DNA of 64,000 nucleotides from Triplophysa rosa (lineage: Eukaryota > Chordata > Actinopteri > Cypriniformes > Nemacheilidae), in the NCBI RefSeq assembly GCF_024868665.1, contig NC_079905.1:7418379-7482378 (forward strand), read 5' to 3'. The notes beneath the pieces were generated by a model. It saw only the letters and a program-made list of their open reading frames with translations, searched no databases and was not told the DNA's origin. The position numbers were made by a program, and so were the translations under genes. Shown here in pieces: positions 1-11,306 of the stretch. The stretch's first letter is position 1, and each line of letters starts with the position of its first letter.

Positions 1-674
1 GTTCTTTGAGTCTTTGAAATGGAACTGAGAAATTGAAAAGGCGCAGTATTAACAGCTTACTGTAATCCACTTTGACCAAATGCTTAAAGAAAACCGTGAT
101 GGTAAAACTAGGTTTCGAAATACCAGAGATAGTTTTATTTTTTATAAGTGTCTGCTTGCTTTCAGGCTAAATGCATTAGAATAAAATGTCTCCTAAACTT
201 TGATAAGACTAGAGAGCAAAAGAGATGATTTCTTAAGTCTAATACTTCTTAGAGTTTTCTCCTAAAAACAGACCAAAATAATAACATCTCCGCCTTAAAG
301 TTTCATCTCTCAACACCGGTGTTTGAGCCCAGTCTGCAATCAAAGGTCTGAAAGGTTGGTTCAAAATGTGCAGTGATCCAAATGTCAATGAGAACAGATG
401 GAGAGCAAATGGAGACTTGCTTAAGTCATATCTTTTTCCTCCTGACAAAATAACATTTTTTTATGTCCCTTTTAGCGTTTCAGAGGAGATCTCAATAATG
501 TCTCAAACTGTGATGTTCACATCTCTGACGTTCACATCTCTGAGCCTCTAAAGAATCAATTCTTCATCTAACAGCCATGACAATGAACTAAAAGCTTGTG
601 CTTCCTATTTGAGATGATGGTGAGAAGATAAACTTGCCATTTTTCCAGCAATGCGTCCAAGATTGGTACGAAAA
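1..674. other. unique non-coding DNA
   Basis: No gene, RNA or repeat boundary is recognisable here. Short open frames exist on both strands but have no family resemblance or splice context. The stretch ends where the inverted-repeat end of a miniature transposon begins. Confidence 0.5.
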
Positions 675-676
675 TA

Positions 677-1440
677 TGTGACCCTGGATCACAAAACCAG
701 TCTTAAGTAGCACGGGAACATTTTTAGTAAAAGACAAAAATACATTGTAGGGGTCAAAATTATCGATTTTTCTTTTATGCCCAAAATCAGGATATTAAGT
801 AAAGATCATGTTCCAAGAAGATATTTTGTAAAATTCCTACTGTAGCGAGGAAGGCGGGGCGAGAGCCGTGGGGCGAGTAAGGCGGGGCCGGCGGCGTAAG
901 TGGCAACGAGTGTCAGCTGTGCGACCGCCGGTCCCCGCATGCCTCACGGGGGAGCTCGGGAGCATAAGAGGACGAGCGACCGGACCATCGAGAGAGAGGA
1001 CCGGGCCCGGAAGTTAAGTTTGTTTATGTTCGTGTGGCCGGCAGTCGACCGTGAGGTGGCTGCCGGCCTTTTATTTGCTGAATTATTGTTTGTTTATTTT
1101 GTATTAAAGTTTGTGAAATGTTCGCCGGTTCCCGCCTCCTTCCTTCCCTTCTATTGAACTTTGTTACACCTACCTTACATATATAACAACTTTATTTTTG
1201 TGAGTGGATGGTCTGCCACAGTGCCCCTGATTAACAACTTCAAAGGCAATTTTCTCTATATTTTGATTTTTTGTGCTCTCAGATTCCTGAGTTTTAAACG
1301 GTTGTATCTCAGCCAGATATTGTCCTATTTTAACAACTCATATATCTATAGAAAGTTTATTTATTCAGCTTTCAGATTATGTAAAAATCTCAATTTCGAA
1401 AAATTGACCCTTAAGACTGGTTTTATTGTCCAGGGTCACA
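677..1440. mobile_element. MITE with TA/ATAT flanks, interrupted by a solo LTR
   Basis: The left end TGTGACCCTGGATCACAAAA is mirrored at the right end, where the reverse complement reads TGTGACCCTGGACAATAAAA; both then continue with CCAGTCTTAAG. The inverted ends are about 31 bp. The flanks are TA on each side (or ATAT, because the palindrome continues), as in Tc1/mariner-type insertions. There is no coding capacity. Removing the nested LTR and its duplicated target leaves about 430 bp, a normal size for a non-autonomous element. The superfamily assignment is an inference from the TA flanks. Confidence 0.8.
841..1168 (+). mobile_element. solo LTR of an LTR retrotransposon
   Basis: This 328-bp GC-rich block starts TGTAGCG and ends GTTACA, giving the TG...CA ends of an LTR. 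It is flanked by a perfect 5-bp direct repeat, CCTAC, at 836-840 and 1169-1173. An ATTAAA polyadenylation-like signal lies at 1103-1108 near the 3' end, as expected for R-U5, so the + strand is the likely sense strand. No primer-binding site, gag/pol or second LTR follows, so it is a recombination product and not a full element. TG...CA ends and a 5-bp duplication fit Gypsy-type or retrovirus-like elements; I cannot tell which. Composition changes abruptly from AT-rich to GC/CpG-rich at both edges. Confidence 0.85.
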
Positions 1441-1960
1441 TATAAGATACTCTCATCTCTTTCACATTCAAGAAAAAGAAGATCTCCATGACAACAGATC
1501 TTTAAAGACTGAATTGTTGGTAAAGACCTAATAAAAACACATCGACTCTTCCCACTTTGCTTCCAATCTTTTCCACAGTAGCAGTAAGTTGAGTAGTTCA
1601 CAGCAGAGAAATTCCAGAGCCTGAGGGAAGGGGCAGACAGATCACATCTTTATTTTAGAAGTCTGGCTGAAGCTGGATAAATCCCAAGCCCTACAGTGTA
1701 AACGGAGATTCAGTCCAGCACAGAAAAAGCCAAATCTGAGATCGGTACAGAATATAGATTGATCTATTCAGCATACTGTAGGGTCACGTGTCAGGACCAA
1801 TCCAAACAGATTAAAAAAATTGAAACCTAGATAAAACTGCATCACAATATCGCATTGTAGGTATTTGTATTGAACACAGACGTGTTTGTCAACAATGCTT
1901 GATCAGAAATCAATTTACTCTTTGTCTAAATTTGGTGTCAATTTTGTACAGAGACGGTAT

Positions 1961-2042
1961 GTTGCTGTATATAACTGAAATATAACTGAAAATTCTGTAA
2001 TGTTGCTGTATATAACTGAAATATAACTGAAAATTCTGTAAT
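1961..2042. repeat. two-copy 41-bp tandem repeat
   Basis: Two near-identical units start with GTTGCTGTATATAACTGAAA at 1961 and again at 2002, giving a period of 41 bp. Each unit also contains a short internal duplication of ATAACTGAAA. It is non-coding. Confidence 0.85.
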
Positions 2043-2125
2043 AATCTACCCACCCTCATGTTTTAGAGCTAGTCTAAGACACCAAGTGAGCCAAGATCGT
2101 AAATTCTGCCCATTTAAAAATAACA

Positions 2126-2350
2126 GGTGCTAAAAATACTGGGTTATTTTCAACTCATGGTTGGGTCGAAAAGAGACAAACCCAACCGCTGGCTTAAATT
2201 AACAGAAAATGTTCGTATTTGACCCAACAATGGATTGAAACAATGCAGAATTTTGGGCTGAGAGCCAAATTGGTTCATTTATAACCCAATGGTTGGGTTC
2301 ATCTGATTTTGACCCAACCGCGGGTTGAAAATACATGCAATTTTAGAGTG
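2126..2350. mobile_element. small foldback MITE rich in CCCAACC/GGTTGGG
   Basis: The block contains repeated, oppositely oriented GGTTGGGT and ACCCAACC motifs. Its arms pair loosely: left ...TACTGGGTTATTTTCAAC against right ...GTTGAAAATACATGC. The right end TTTTAGAGTG resembles the CACTCTAAAA terminus common in fish miniature elements. No open frame is relevant. Boundaries are approximate, especially on the left, and no clean target duplication is visible. Confidence 0.6.
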
Positions 2351-4234
2351 TCTTCATCACATAAAAGTATATTTTTATATCACAAATAAACAATAGGCCT
2401 ATTCAAACAGGACAACAGGTATTACAAAAAGTATAATCAGAAAGACAGCAAGCAAATGTAACACTCACAAAGATCTAACTTGCCTGATGACATTAAGATA
2501 TACCGAATTACACAAGTGAAGCACAGTGAATGTTAACAGAGGACATGATGCCAATCCTTAGGGGACCAATTATGACCTGACTGTCTGAAGATTTTGTGTG
2601 GGTGTGACATATGCACATCACATTAGTTGTTCAGACATTAATGGCATTGTCACAATTATTCATTGGATTGATTATACGCTCCTAAAAATAGCTCAGTTTT
2701 GAATGCAAATCTGAGTTCGGCATTAGACATTTTACAAAAAAATTGTTTTGCAGCACAATTTCTTAACATGATCTTTTTATAATAAAGCTACTTTAGAAGC
2801 AAAAACATTTAGATTTTAGTTTCTTTTCAGCAAGTTGATATCTTTTTTTAGTTGTTGTTGTTTATTTATGTAGCAAATGTAATTAAAAGTTGTTAAAATC
2901 TATAAAATAAATGGATTAACTTAATTAATGTACTCTTTAAAACAAGTCGTATTATCTTATTTCTCATCAAGTATATTCATCTTGTTTTAAAGATGTGTAG
3001 ATATTTTGACTGATTCAGAATAATGTAATAACGTAATGATATTTGCATTGCGGTAAGTAATCAAAACATCTGATCTTGGACCAGTTTGGATCTTCTCGGA
3101 TTTATCATTATTTATCAGAATGTCTGATTTCCCCCCCACTATGGTTGGAAATCGAAAATCAATTCCAATTGTGGAATCAGAATCGAAAGGTTAGGAGAAG
3201 GATGCTTGATATAAATTAAAATATTAATTCCTCTTGTAAATTCCTGTGTGCACGTGCATGTGTTAACTTGATCCGCTGATATCTCAATAAAAGCCCTTAT
3301 GAAAATGTATCATATTTTTACATACTTTACAAAACGGTGCTCATAAATATTGTTATATTTTGCAAACCAGACAATAAGCAGGTTATATTATCAAACAAGT
3401 TTATTTTTTTACAACTTTGTAATCAAAACTGGGAATCGATAAGAATAGGATTCGATAAGCAGAATCAGAATTGATTAAAAGTCAAACCCTTCCCCCAACC
3501 TTAAGATGTTCTGTTACTTTTACATTTCATCAGCTAAATCCAAAGCACTGCTACATCAATGTCAAGCATGGTTGTGTCAGATTGTAGTTGACAGAAAGAA
3601 GAATATAAAGAAACTGTCCTTAATATCACTATAACAACATGTAAATGTATGCTTTCATGACAGACTTGTTGAAATAGAAATGCATATAAGAGTGTAAAAT
3701 CTCGACTAATGATGTTACATTGGCACTCAGATCTGGACCCGTACAAGATTCCCCAGAGTCTGTCATTTTCCACATCTCACATCGTTCTTGTTTATTCATC
3801 TTTGTGGCAATGGGAAAACACAAAGCCAGTGATCCATGTCCACAGCTGACAGAAATGGAACAGTCTCGTGGCATTTCAATACTTCAAAAACACACTAGTA
3901 AAATGTTGTACAAGTAGAGGGAAAAAAAGAGAGGGATTTAAGGTTTTAGAATGGAGAGAATGTCAAATAATTCAGCGGTATTGTTATACACAGTGACTTT
4001 TGTGTGGTATAATAAATGTTATGCCATTGTGTTTGAGTCCTAATTAAACTGCTGGCACAGCATTCTTTATACGGCTCCGTAATTCTGTGTGAAGCATTAC
4101 CTGAAAAATAATGTCTGCACAAGATGAGCTGTACGCAGTGATAAGTAGCATATGTAGATCAAAACATACTGCTCTATAACTCAATCCAACACTGGAATAA
4201 ACTTCTGAACAACTATCTGCTCAAAATGCCATTT
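2351..4234. other. non-coding DNA, with a degenerate inverted repeat at about 3130-3500
   Basis: No exon or RNA gene is recognisable. Between about 3130 and 3500 the sequences ATCGAAAATCAATTCC and GGATTCGATAAGCAGAATC lie in inverted-like arrangement and suggest an old, heavily mutated foldback element. The rest is AT-rich unique sequence. Confidence 0.4.
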
Positions 4235-4390
4235 TTTGAGACGTCTTAGTGGTTTTGTGTCAATACAATGTAATTCAATATGTGGTTACCAAGATTCTTC
4301 AAAATATCTTCTTTTGTGTTCTGCAGAAAAAAGTCATACAGGTTTAAAATGAAATGAAATATTCCATTTTTGAGGGAACAAGCCCTTTAA
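4235..4390. mobile_element. half copy of the TTAA foldback MITE family
   Basis: It contains the hallmark inner block of this family (CTTCAAAATATCTTCTTTTG, then TTCTGCAGAA) and ends at CCCTTTAA. Only the right arm is present, so this is a truncated copy. Fuller relatives lie at 17301, 42643, 56966 and 60895. Confidence 0.65.
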
Positions 4391-4454
4391 CTACAAAAAG
4401 CTGAATCTGGTGAAAAATTACAGTAATTGGCATAAATGTGCCCTCACTGGCTGT

Positions 4455-4455
4455 T

Positions 4456-4515
<60 letters not shown>
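4455..4515. repeat. compound (CT)n(CA)n microsatellite
   Basis: About 13 CT units run directly into about 17 CA units. Frames that read Ser-Leu or Thr-His runs through it are repeat artefacts and not genes. Confidence 0.98.
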
Positions 4516-4517
<2 letters not shown>

Positions 4518-6494
4518 AAAGACACAGAACATTGGTCACACAAAAGTCCAATTTGTCAGCGAGGCCGGATTAGTCTGTCTGCACGTCAATTTGCAAAGCA
4601 TCGTCGCTCTGCGCTACACTGCTCCCTCTGTTCCAGCGGTTCCACTCATCCATGGGATTACAGAGCATCTGACAGGAAAGCAGAACGCCGGCTCAGTTAC
4701 AGCCAAAGGGCTGAACACACAAAAGACCCTGTTTAACACATACATATCCTGAAAGATGATAAGTGAGAATTCTGAAACCCCATCGAGGGAAATCAATGAC
4801 CTTTTAAACATAAATGTGACATATTTTATTATGTTAATTAACATTAAATATACATTGAAAAACTGCTAGGCTCACCTTTAATTTAGAAATATCATGAACA
4901 AAACTGTATCTGTTATTGTAAAAGAGGAGTTTACTGTACAATGAAAACATGATGTAACATTCAGAACTATTTGCGCACCAGAAACAAGAGGGTTGAAGTT
5001 TATTTCCAAGAAATAGATTTTTCCGTTCACCCACACAGGTAAATGTCAAAGCTCTGTCATAATCTGTTAATTCACAACATAAGAGTCTATTTATGTCCTT
5101 TTGGTAATAGAAAGAGAGCAACTTACGTCTCGTCTCTAAAACCTACGTTTTCTTTTAATCCTCCCGCCGGTCCAAAACCCTCAGGAGAGGAAAAGAAAGA
5201 TATGAGGCATATTGTTCTTAAAAAGCCAGACTAAAAAATCCTTAAACCCTTTGTGTTCCGCCTAAATAGTGTCTGTTCGGTGCAGCTCGCCACTGGCTCT
5301 TGTATCGTCTCCATTGACTTCTCTGTGAACCCTGAGCATCTTTTGAGACTTCCTCGAGTCTTCGAAGAGCATTCGGGACATTTCTTGCACTTAACTCTCT
5401 TTATCGCATTAGTCCGTCAATATTCCAATACAGCTCTCCTACCTTCCTCACTTTGTTTGTTCTACTCTTTATGGAAATAATAGAAAAGAATAGAAAAATT
5501 AAGAAATCGAATGAAGTTGTAGCACCTAGCGGTCATGAGTCAACCTTCTTTTTTATCAATCTTTCATTATATTACAGTAAATATTTTACCAGTCTTGGAA
5601 CTATGTGTCCTAATGGTGCCATCAGCCAATCAGCATCAAGATGACATAATTTTCCTCCACCTACAGATATTCATCCCAGCTCCAAAACAAAGTTCCACAG
5701 TTGGTTTCGATTCATATGTAAAGAAAACAGCATGCACGGCCTGTGCCGTGCCACTCGAGCAACTGCCATTGAGATGAATGGGAATGCTAATGTATGGCTC
5801 TCCGCAGGTATTATTTAACACTCGAACATGACCATCTAAATGCCGTACGGCAGACTGGAGGAAGTTAAAAGCTTATTTGTCAAGCGCTTCCACGCTTAGA
5901 TCTTCTGCAAGGTCTTCTACTTGAGGTTCCTCTGTTGACTTCCCGTCCTACGGCGAGACGAATTCACCCAGCAAAAGGCAGCTGAATAAATAAACATGTC
6001 AACGATCCCTTTGTTCAGGGAGAGGAGGCTGGAGTTGTGTAAGAAGGGTGCAGTTGAGTTTTATGGGTTGAAAATGTGCGGTTCCTAATGGCGGCTAAAC
6101 CCTTAAGCTGCTCATTTCAAAGCTATTGTTACCTTCCCAATGTGTTTTTTCCTCTCTCTCTAGTGTGCTCTTGTCTCTGCAGAGGAACGAGGGCAGGTTG
6201 TGGCTATAGGTTCGAGGTAAGGTGAAAGGCATGCTGGGATATCCCAGAGAGGCCAGTGTGATAGAGGATGACCTACTGGGTTTGTACTTAAGATTCAATA
6301 AAAGTGCCTCCTGAGGTTCCGCGGCCTACACACGCCAGCACACAAATATACACTCCCAGTCTTTTCATGTGCATTTCCCTTGTTCTCAAGTATCTTCAGA
6401 CTGCGTCAAAGCATGAAAGGATGGGAGAGAGAGAATTAGAGCTCCAGACAGTGAGAAAAAGAGAAGTCCAAGGTAAGAGATATGAATGGAGAGA

Positions 6495-6496
<2 letters not shown>
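4516..6496. other. non-coding DNA between two microsatellites
   Basis: No gene, repeat end or RNA is recognisable. Sequences such as CTACTTGAGGTTCCTCTGTTG are unique within the window. Short frames on both strands lack splice context or family resemblance. Confidence 0.4.

Positions 6497-6525
<29 letters not shown>
6497..6525. repeat. (CA)n microsatellite
   Basis: An uninterrupted run of about 14 CA units. Confidence 0.97.
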
Positions 6526-6529
<4 letters not shown>

Positions 6530-7217
6530 GTTAAAAGGAGTCTCTTGTGTGATTTTTGCCTTTCTATCTTTTTTTATCAGTCAAAGTTTGACCAAATTAC
6601 GATTATGATGGAGTATATTTACTAAAATGCTGCATAATAAATGAATGAGCATCACATTAACATATGTATTTTAATTTCTAGAAACTGGAATATCGGCTGA
6701 ATCATTCTTATCAATTTTCAATGCTTGACAAAACATGTACAGCATAAACTGTTAACCAATTTTTCAGTTATGAATCTTTATATATCTCCTGATATGGATT
6801 CCCATTTAGATTATAGACGCATTTACGGTTAGTAAACATTGTGACACGTTTTTGTGGGCGGAGCTTAGGTGGAGGCAGAAAGATCCCCCTGACCGCATCA
6901 CTAATGCTAGGTAGCACGTTTTGTTTGCTTGCTTTTTGACAATGACTAGAAAAAAATCAATTAAATTTTAACATGTAAGGTCACTCGCTGTCTAGGACCG
7001 CTATTGTTTTTTAAAAAGTTAACTTAACGCCAGGAACCTGGCCGACCTGTAGGTGCTCACTCAATGGATCCAGAGATGAATTGACAGGATTACCTCCAGT
7101 TAAGTGGCCTGACATCTACACCTATTACACCTACCAGACAGAGAAACCAAGCGTGTATAGTAAAGATAAACTGAGAGCATATACTGTACATCTATAGATG
7201 CCTACGTGTACTAACAG

Positions 7218-7697
7218 CAGTGTTGGGTAAATTACTCTGAAAAAGTAATTAATTACTAGTTACTAATTACATAATCGATAATGTAATTAGATTACTGTAC
7301 AAGTTACTCTCTTCAAAAAGTATTTAATTACTAATTACTAATTACTTTCTATATCCTACGTCAACCTTGATGAGTTATGTGATTCAAGGATACACATGAA
7401 ACGGCTCTTTTAATTCATTCAAATAAATAATATTAAACTACATAAAGTAGTGTTATTAATTACAAATGTGAGAATTATACATTAAAGCACGGATTTTAAA
7501 GTTAGACTTTGAATTTTGATGTCAATTCCTCTTCTGCACACACACATATTACACAAAGTATTTAGTTTAATTACATCAAAAGTAACTGTAATTAAATTAC
7601 AGAAAAAATAAGAGTAATCCCTTACTTTACTTTTTCAAGGGAAAAGTAATTAAATTACAGTAACTAATTACTTAGTAACTAGTTACACCCAACACTG
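7218..7697. mobile_element. non-autonomous hAT element, 480 bp
   Basis: The ends are CAGTGTTGGGTAA on the left and ACACCCAACACTG on the right, inverted with respect to each other. The 8-bp sequence ACTAACAG is duplicated exactly at 7210-7217 and 7698-7705. An 8-bp duplication and CAGTG ends are the signature of hAT transposition. The interior is packed with AATTACTA/TAATTAC and AGTAACT/AGTTACT motifs in both orientations, so the arms can fold back well beyond the termini. It has no transposase and must have been mobilised in trans. Its termini share only CAGTG with the large hAT 171 bp downstream, so it is not an obvious deletion derivative of that element. Confidence 0.93.
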
Positions 7698-8170
7698 ACT
7701 AACAGTGGCAAACGTTAGCAAATGCATTTACTTGAACACAAACCTGACACATAACATGATCCTTCTCACTGTTCCCTCTCCCTTTATATTAATGCACTTG
7801 TGACAACATAAGAAAAAGAGATGACAAACAGTTTCCTTTATGTTTAGTTTCTGGCTGATAGTTAACTGCAGTGGCGGCCGGTCAATAGGGGGCGCTGGGG
7901 TGCCGCCCCCTTAAAGTTAGCCAGAGAAGAAAGCTACTTTAATATGCCAACAATAAGTTTAATATATATCGCAAATTAATAACGTAATAAAATAATTTAG
8001 TCGTACTATTCCACCGTTAGTCATATTATCATTTATTAAAAAATCAAAATTGTATTTTGTTCATACGTTTGTGCGGGGCGCCGGATAAACGAGTGTGTAT
8101 GTAGGCACGAACATTTTTGAAAAGCATGTGATTTGAGGCTGAGCTCTAATTGGCTTGTTTCAAATCGTCC

Positions 8171-8196
8171 TTGGGGCGCAGCACTCTGCGCCCCAA
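8171..8196. repeat. perfect 11-bp hairpin in the hAT left subterminal region
   Basis: TTGGGGCGCAG and CTGCGCCCCAA are exact reverse complements separated by CACT. It sits between the left terminus and the transposase start, where hAT elements often carry transposase-binding or structural repeats. Function is inference. Confidence 0.8.
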
Positions 8197-8351
8197 ACCC
8201 TCCCACTTTTGTTGTAAGCGAATCAATATTGTTTTTATATTTTTGGCCTCATGTGATTGGACCGTTCTTAACGCCTCTCATTACCGCTCAGCAGATTGTC
8301 ATTTGACTGACAGGTACTGATTAACGTGGAAGCAAGCGAAATTATCTCGAG

Positions 8352-10674
8352 ATGAAAGAAAATTCGGTTTTATCTTTACAAGAATACCCGTTCCAAAGGC
8401 GTTCGGATGAAGAAAAAAAACGGATCAAGGAGCTTGGACCAGATCGACCCAACTTGCAAATTCAGCAGCAGTGAAGTGATCGCGGTCGATCTTACACTCG
8501 GTGCTTTTCCGGCACTTCTTATGGAAAACGGAGTTGGCTAGCTGGATGCGATGTATTGGACTGTATGTTTTCTGTTATGAGGGAACACATAATCCAAGAA
8601 GCACAAAACAGTGATTTTCTATCAATCCAGGCCGACGAGACCACTGATATTGCCACACAGTGCCAACTTGTGCTTGTGCTGCGCTACATTGATGGCAAAA
8701 GCAACGTACAGGAGAGGTTTTTTGCTTTTACATTCAACTACAGCTGATTCCATCGCTACAGCACTAAAAGAGCATCTTACTGTCATCCTTCCAGAGGATC
8801 AGAAGAGTAAACTCATCTCCCAAGTGTATGATGGAGCCAGCGTGATGAGAGGTGCCACTGCAGGTGTTCAAAGGAAGATTCAAGATGTGTACCCAAATGC
8901 CCATTACATCCACTGCTATGCGCATCAGCTCAATCTAATAATGCAAAAGGCCACTTCTTACATACCCAGTTAGAATTTTTTTCTAACCTTGGAGGATTTG
9001 CCAGCTTTTTTTCAAGATCACCCAAGTGCACAGATGTTCTTGATAAAGTAGTTGCCCATAGACTACCAACATCAAGCAGTGTTAGATGGAACTTCCACAG
9101 CCGTGCCATCAATACAGTGTTTGAGCACAGAGAGGGCCTCATTCGCTGTTTTGAAACTATTCGAGACTCAAGTGACTTTGACCCTGTTACCACCAGAGAG
9201 GCAGGAGGCTTTGCCATGCTGCTGGAGGATCAGGATTTTAATTTTTTTCTGCAACTTTTCCACAACATCATGCCACACGTGGACATCCTCTATGCCAAAC
9301 TCCAGAAGAAGGACATAGATTCAGTCCACATTAAGGGGAGCATCCAGCAGTTCCAGCAGGACATACAGAAGATCTGGTAGCAGCTGTATTCCTTCTTTTG
9401 AATTTGTTATCATTATTATTGTTATTAGTAATACATTTTCTTAATCCTTTGCAGAAATTCTCTCCATTCTCTGGTTAACCAAAGCAGTGAAGGAGCTTCT
9501 CAACCAAAGAGGCGGCGGTTGCTTAGTCCAGAGGTCCATGAACGGATTGCAACAGAGGTAAGTTTATTGTAGTCCTTGTTACTCTGCAGTTTTTCATAGA
9601 AAAGCTATCAAAAAGAAAGTAAATATTAACAACAAGTTAAACGGCATGGTTTCATTTACCCTCTTTGGGTACTAAATGTGTTCTCATGTCTTTGAGTTTA
9701 TACATTTTTTGCTTAAATATTGTAGCAAGCAAAGAGTAGATCCTTTGATATTGGGCTTTATTAAACTTTATGAAACTATACTACATTTATTTGCAATGCA
9801 TATTTTACTACAAGTCAATCTATTTAACCCTTTTCGTAGTCTTTAAATTGTGATCTAAACAGATTTGTTATTCTTAGGTTTCCTCTAGTGGTGTGCCCTC
9901 TTTATCTGATTGATATGAAAATGGCTGAAAATAAAAAAATGCTATTAGCGCCCTAAGCATCAGAAGTTCATGAAACTTGGCATGTTTGTCTAGTCCATAT
10001 GTATGAAGTTTGGATAAATCAGGGATTCAAACACTGAAACTGGTCTCCGTCTCTCTATAACTTAAAACTGATCATTTTAAATGTTGCAGTTGAAATTGAC
10101 ATTTTGTCATCACTACATCATTTTTGTTTTTGTCCTTCACTCTGTAGGTCTGTGACACCATACTCGAACACACCATGGAACGGTTCTGCTTCACAAGCCA
10201 CCTCGTTAGTGCCACCCTGCTGCAAGCAGACAGGTTTGAACAGTACACAGTGGCGTTTCCTGAAGATGCACTGAGTAGGACTTTGAAGGCCTATCCAGTG
10301 CTCAATGGGAGTAAGCTAAAGACAGAGCTTAGTCTCATCTACTACAAGGAAGAGTCAGAACCTGTTGTGGTGCTGTGGACCTACTGCAGCTGTTTAAGGA
10401 GAACAATCTTGAAGAAGTCTTTTCAGATACTGTCACTCTCCTAAAGATCCTTATCACCACACCCATGACCACAGCAGAGGCTGAGAGGTGTTTCTCAACT
10501 TTGAAAAGAGTTAAGACTTTTCTGAGAAATAGCATGACCCAGGAGAGGCTAAATGCATTGGCCATGCTGTCAATGGAGAAGAGAATGGTGACCGAGATAA
10601 TTGACTTTAACCAGAAGGTCATTGAGAAATTTGCAAGTCAGAAAGAAAGGAGAGCAAAATTTATTTTCAAATAG
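8352..10674 (+). pseudogene. broken hAT transposase (ZMYM1/TTF-type, DUF4371-like)
   Basis: The chosen start gives MKENSVLSLQEYPF and runs to a stop at 8472. From 8487 a second frame encodes part of a TTF-type zinc finger (…GKRSWLAGCDV) and then jumps straight into the catalytic region (…QADETTD…). The usual Cys-rich finger and its following segment are missing, so an internal deletion is likely. A frameshift near 8740 shifts to a frame with YDGASVMRGATAGVQ and HCYAHQLNLIMQ, typical of the RNase H-fold core. Another near 8970 leads into SSSVRWNFHSRAI. Candidate introns are 9377-9454 (weak GTAGCA donor) and 9559-10147 (strong GTAAGT donor). The last exon carries the hAT C-terminal dimerisation motif, TTAEAERCFSTLKRVK, after one more frameshift near 10370. 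Family members are DNA-binding cut-and-paste transposases; this copy is inactive as written. Confidence 0.92.
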
Positions 10675-11057
10675 TGTTAATGGCCAATGATTAGGTAACT
10701 ATAGTGTGTGTGTGTTGTGTTTTTTTTTAATGATTACCTTGATTACTTCATTACTGATAATAAACCCACATTCAATTCAAATTCACTGATTCATAGTACA
10801 TTTATTTGCATGTATTAACATTGACTGTAATAATGATACGTCACCTGATTAATGGCTATTTATAGTCCTGCATTACTGACAGTTGGATTTTCAGTTTGTT
10901 TGCACCCCCCCCCAAATATTTTAGCACCAGCCTCCACTGGTTAACTGGTAGTTATATAACTAACAAACTTTGCTAGCGGCTCAGCCGCCTCGAACTTCCG
11001 CTGTAAACACAGGTATGCGGCAAAAACAAATCCATTGAGCGAAATACCAGAGTGAAG

Positions 11058-11306
11058 ATGGCTGTGAACGACTTTTGCGGATTATGTGAAGTAAATCTAT
11101 GCATCCACGGTACAGTTAGTGCATCTAAACTAATATTTGACAGTAGAGACAAACAAGAAAATATTTGCAGCAAACTGTCAAAGTTAGGATTGGTTCTGTT
11201 AAACACAGCTCTTCGTTCATTTCGAGTCGGTCAGAAATGCTGCAACTTAATTGCAAGATTACAGCATGACATGGCAATATGGACTGGGAAAGAAAGGAGA
11301 CACTGA
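11058..11306 (+). pseudogene. partial small zinc-finger-like protein of a repeat family
   Basis: The frame from ATG 11058 encodes about 82 residues beginning MAVNDFCGLCEVNLCIHG. Cys pairs at the start (C-x2-C), a central ENICSKLSKLG and a later GQKCCNLI are arranged like a ZAD/treble-clef type finger. The preceding 50 bp (GAACTTCCGCTGTAAACACA) look like an untranslated leader. The frame ends 15 codons after the last Cys pair and has no further domain, so it is either one exon of a longer gene or a truncated remnant. It faces the helicase fragment on the opposite strand and overlaps its tail. I recall such finger proteins as multi-copy in fish genomes, but the exact family is not certain and function is unknown. 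Confidence 0.45.

Larger units (their letters stand above)
7869..10939 (+). mobile_element. hAT transposon, 3.07 kb, with ZMYM1-like transposase remnant
   Basis: The left end CAGTGGCGGCCGGT and right end ACCAGCCTCCACTG are imperfect inverted repeats (12 of 14 match). The exact 8-bp direct repeat GTTAACTG flanks them at 7861-7868 and 10940-10947. Inside is one rightward transposase gene interrupted by two introns and several breaks. The ends and duplication are intact, so the structure could in principle have been moved in trans, but the gene shown cannot encode a complete enzyme. The left subterminal region is GC-rich and holds an 11-bp perfect hairpin. Confidence 0.95.

Noticed and set aside
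900..1157. 85-residue frame in the GC-rich block
   Set aside because: It lies within the solo LTR, which is non-coding by its structure.
1961..2042. CRISPR-like array
   Set aside because: Only two adjacent 41-bp units without spacers, in eukaryotic DNA.
4410..4752. Open frames reading Ser-Leu and Thr-His runs
   Set aside because: They are translations of the (CT)n(CA)n microsatellite and have no other protein feature; the same applies at 53682-54072 and 23361-23576.
7869..10939. Host ZMYM1 gene
   Set aside because: Inverted ends, exact 8-bp duplications and frame breaks show a transposon copy and not a host gene.
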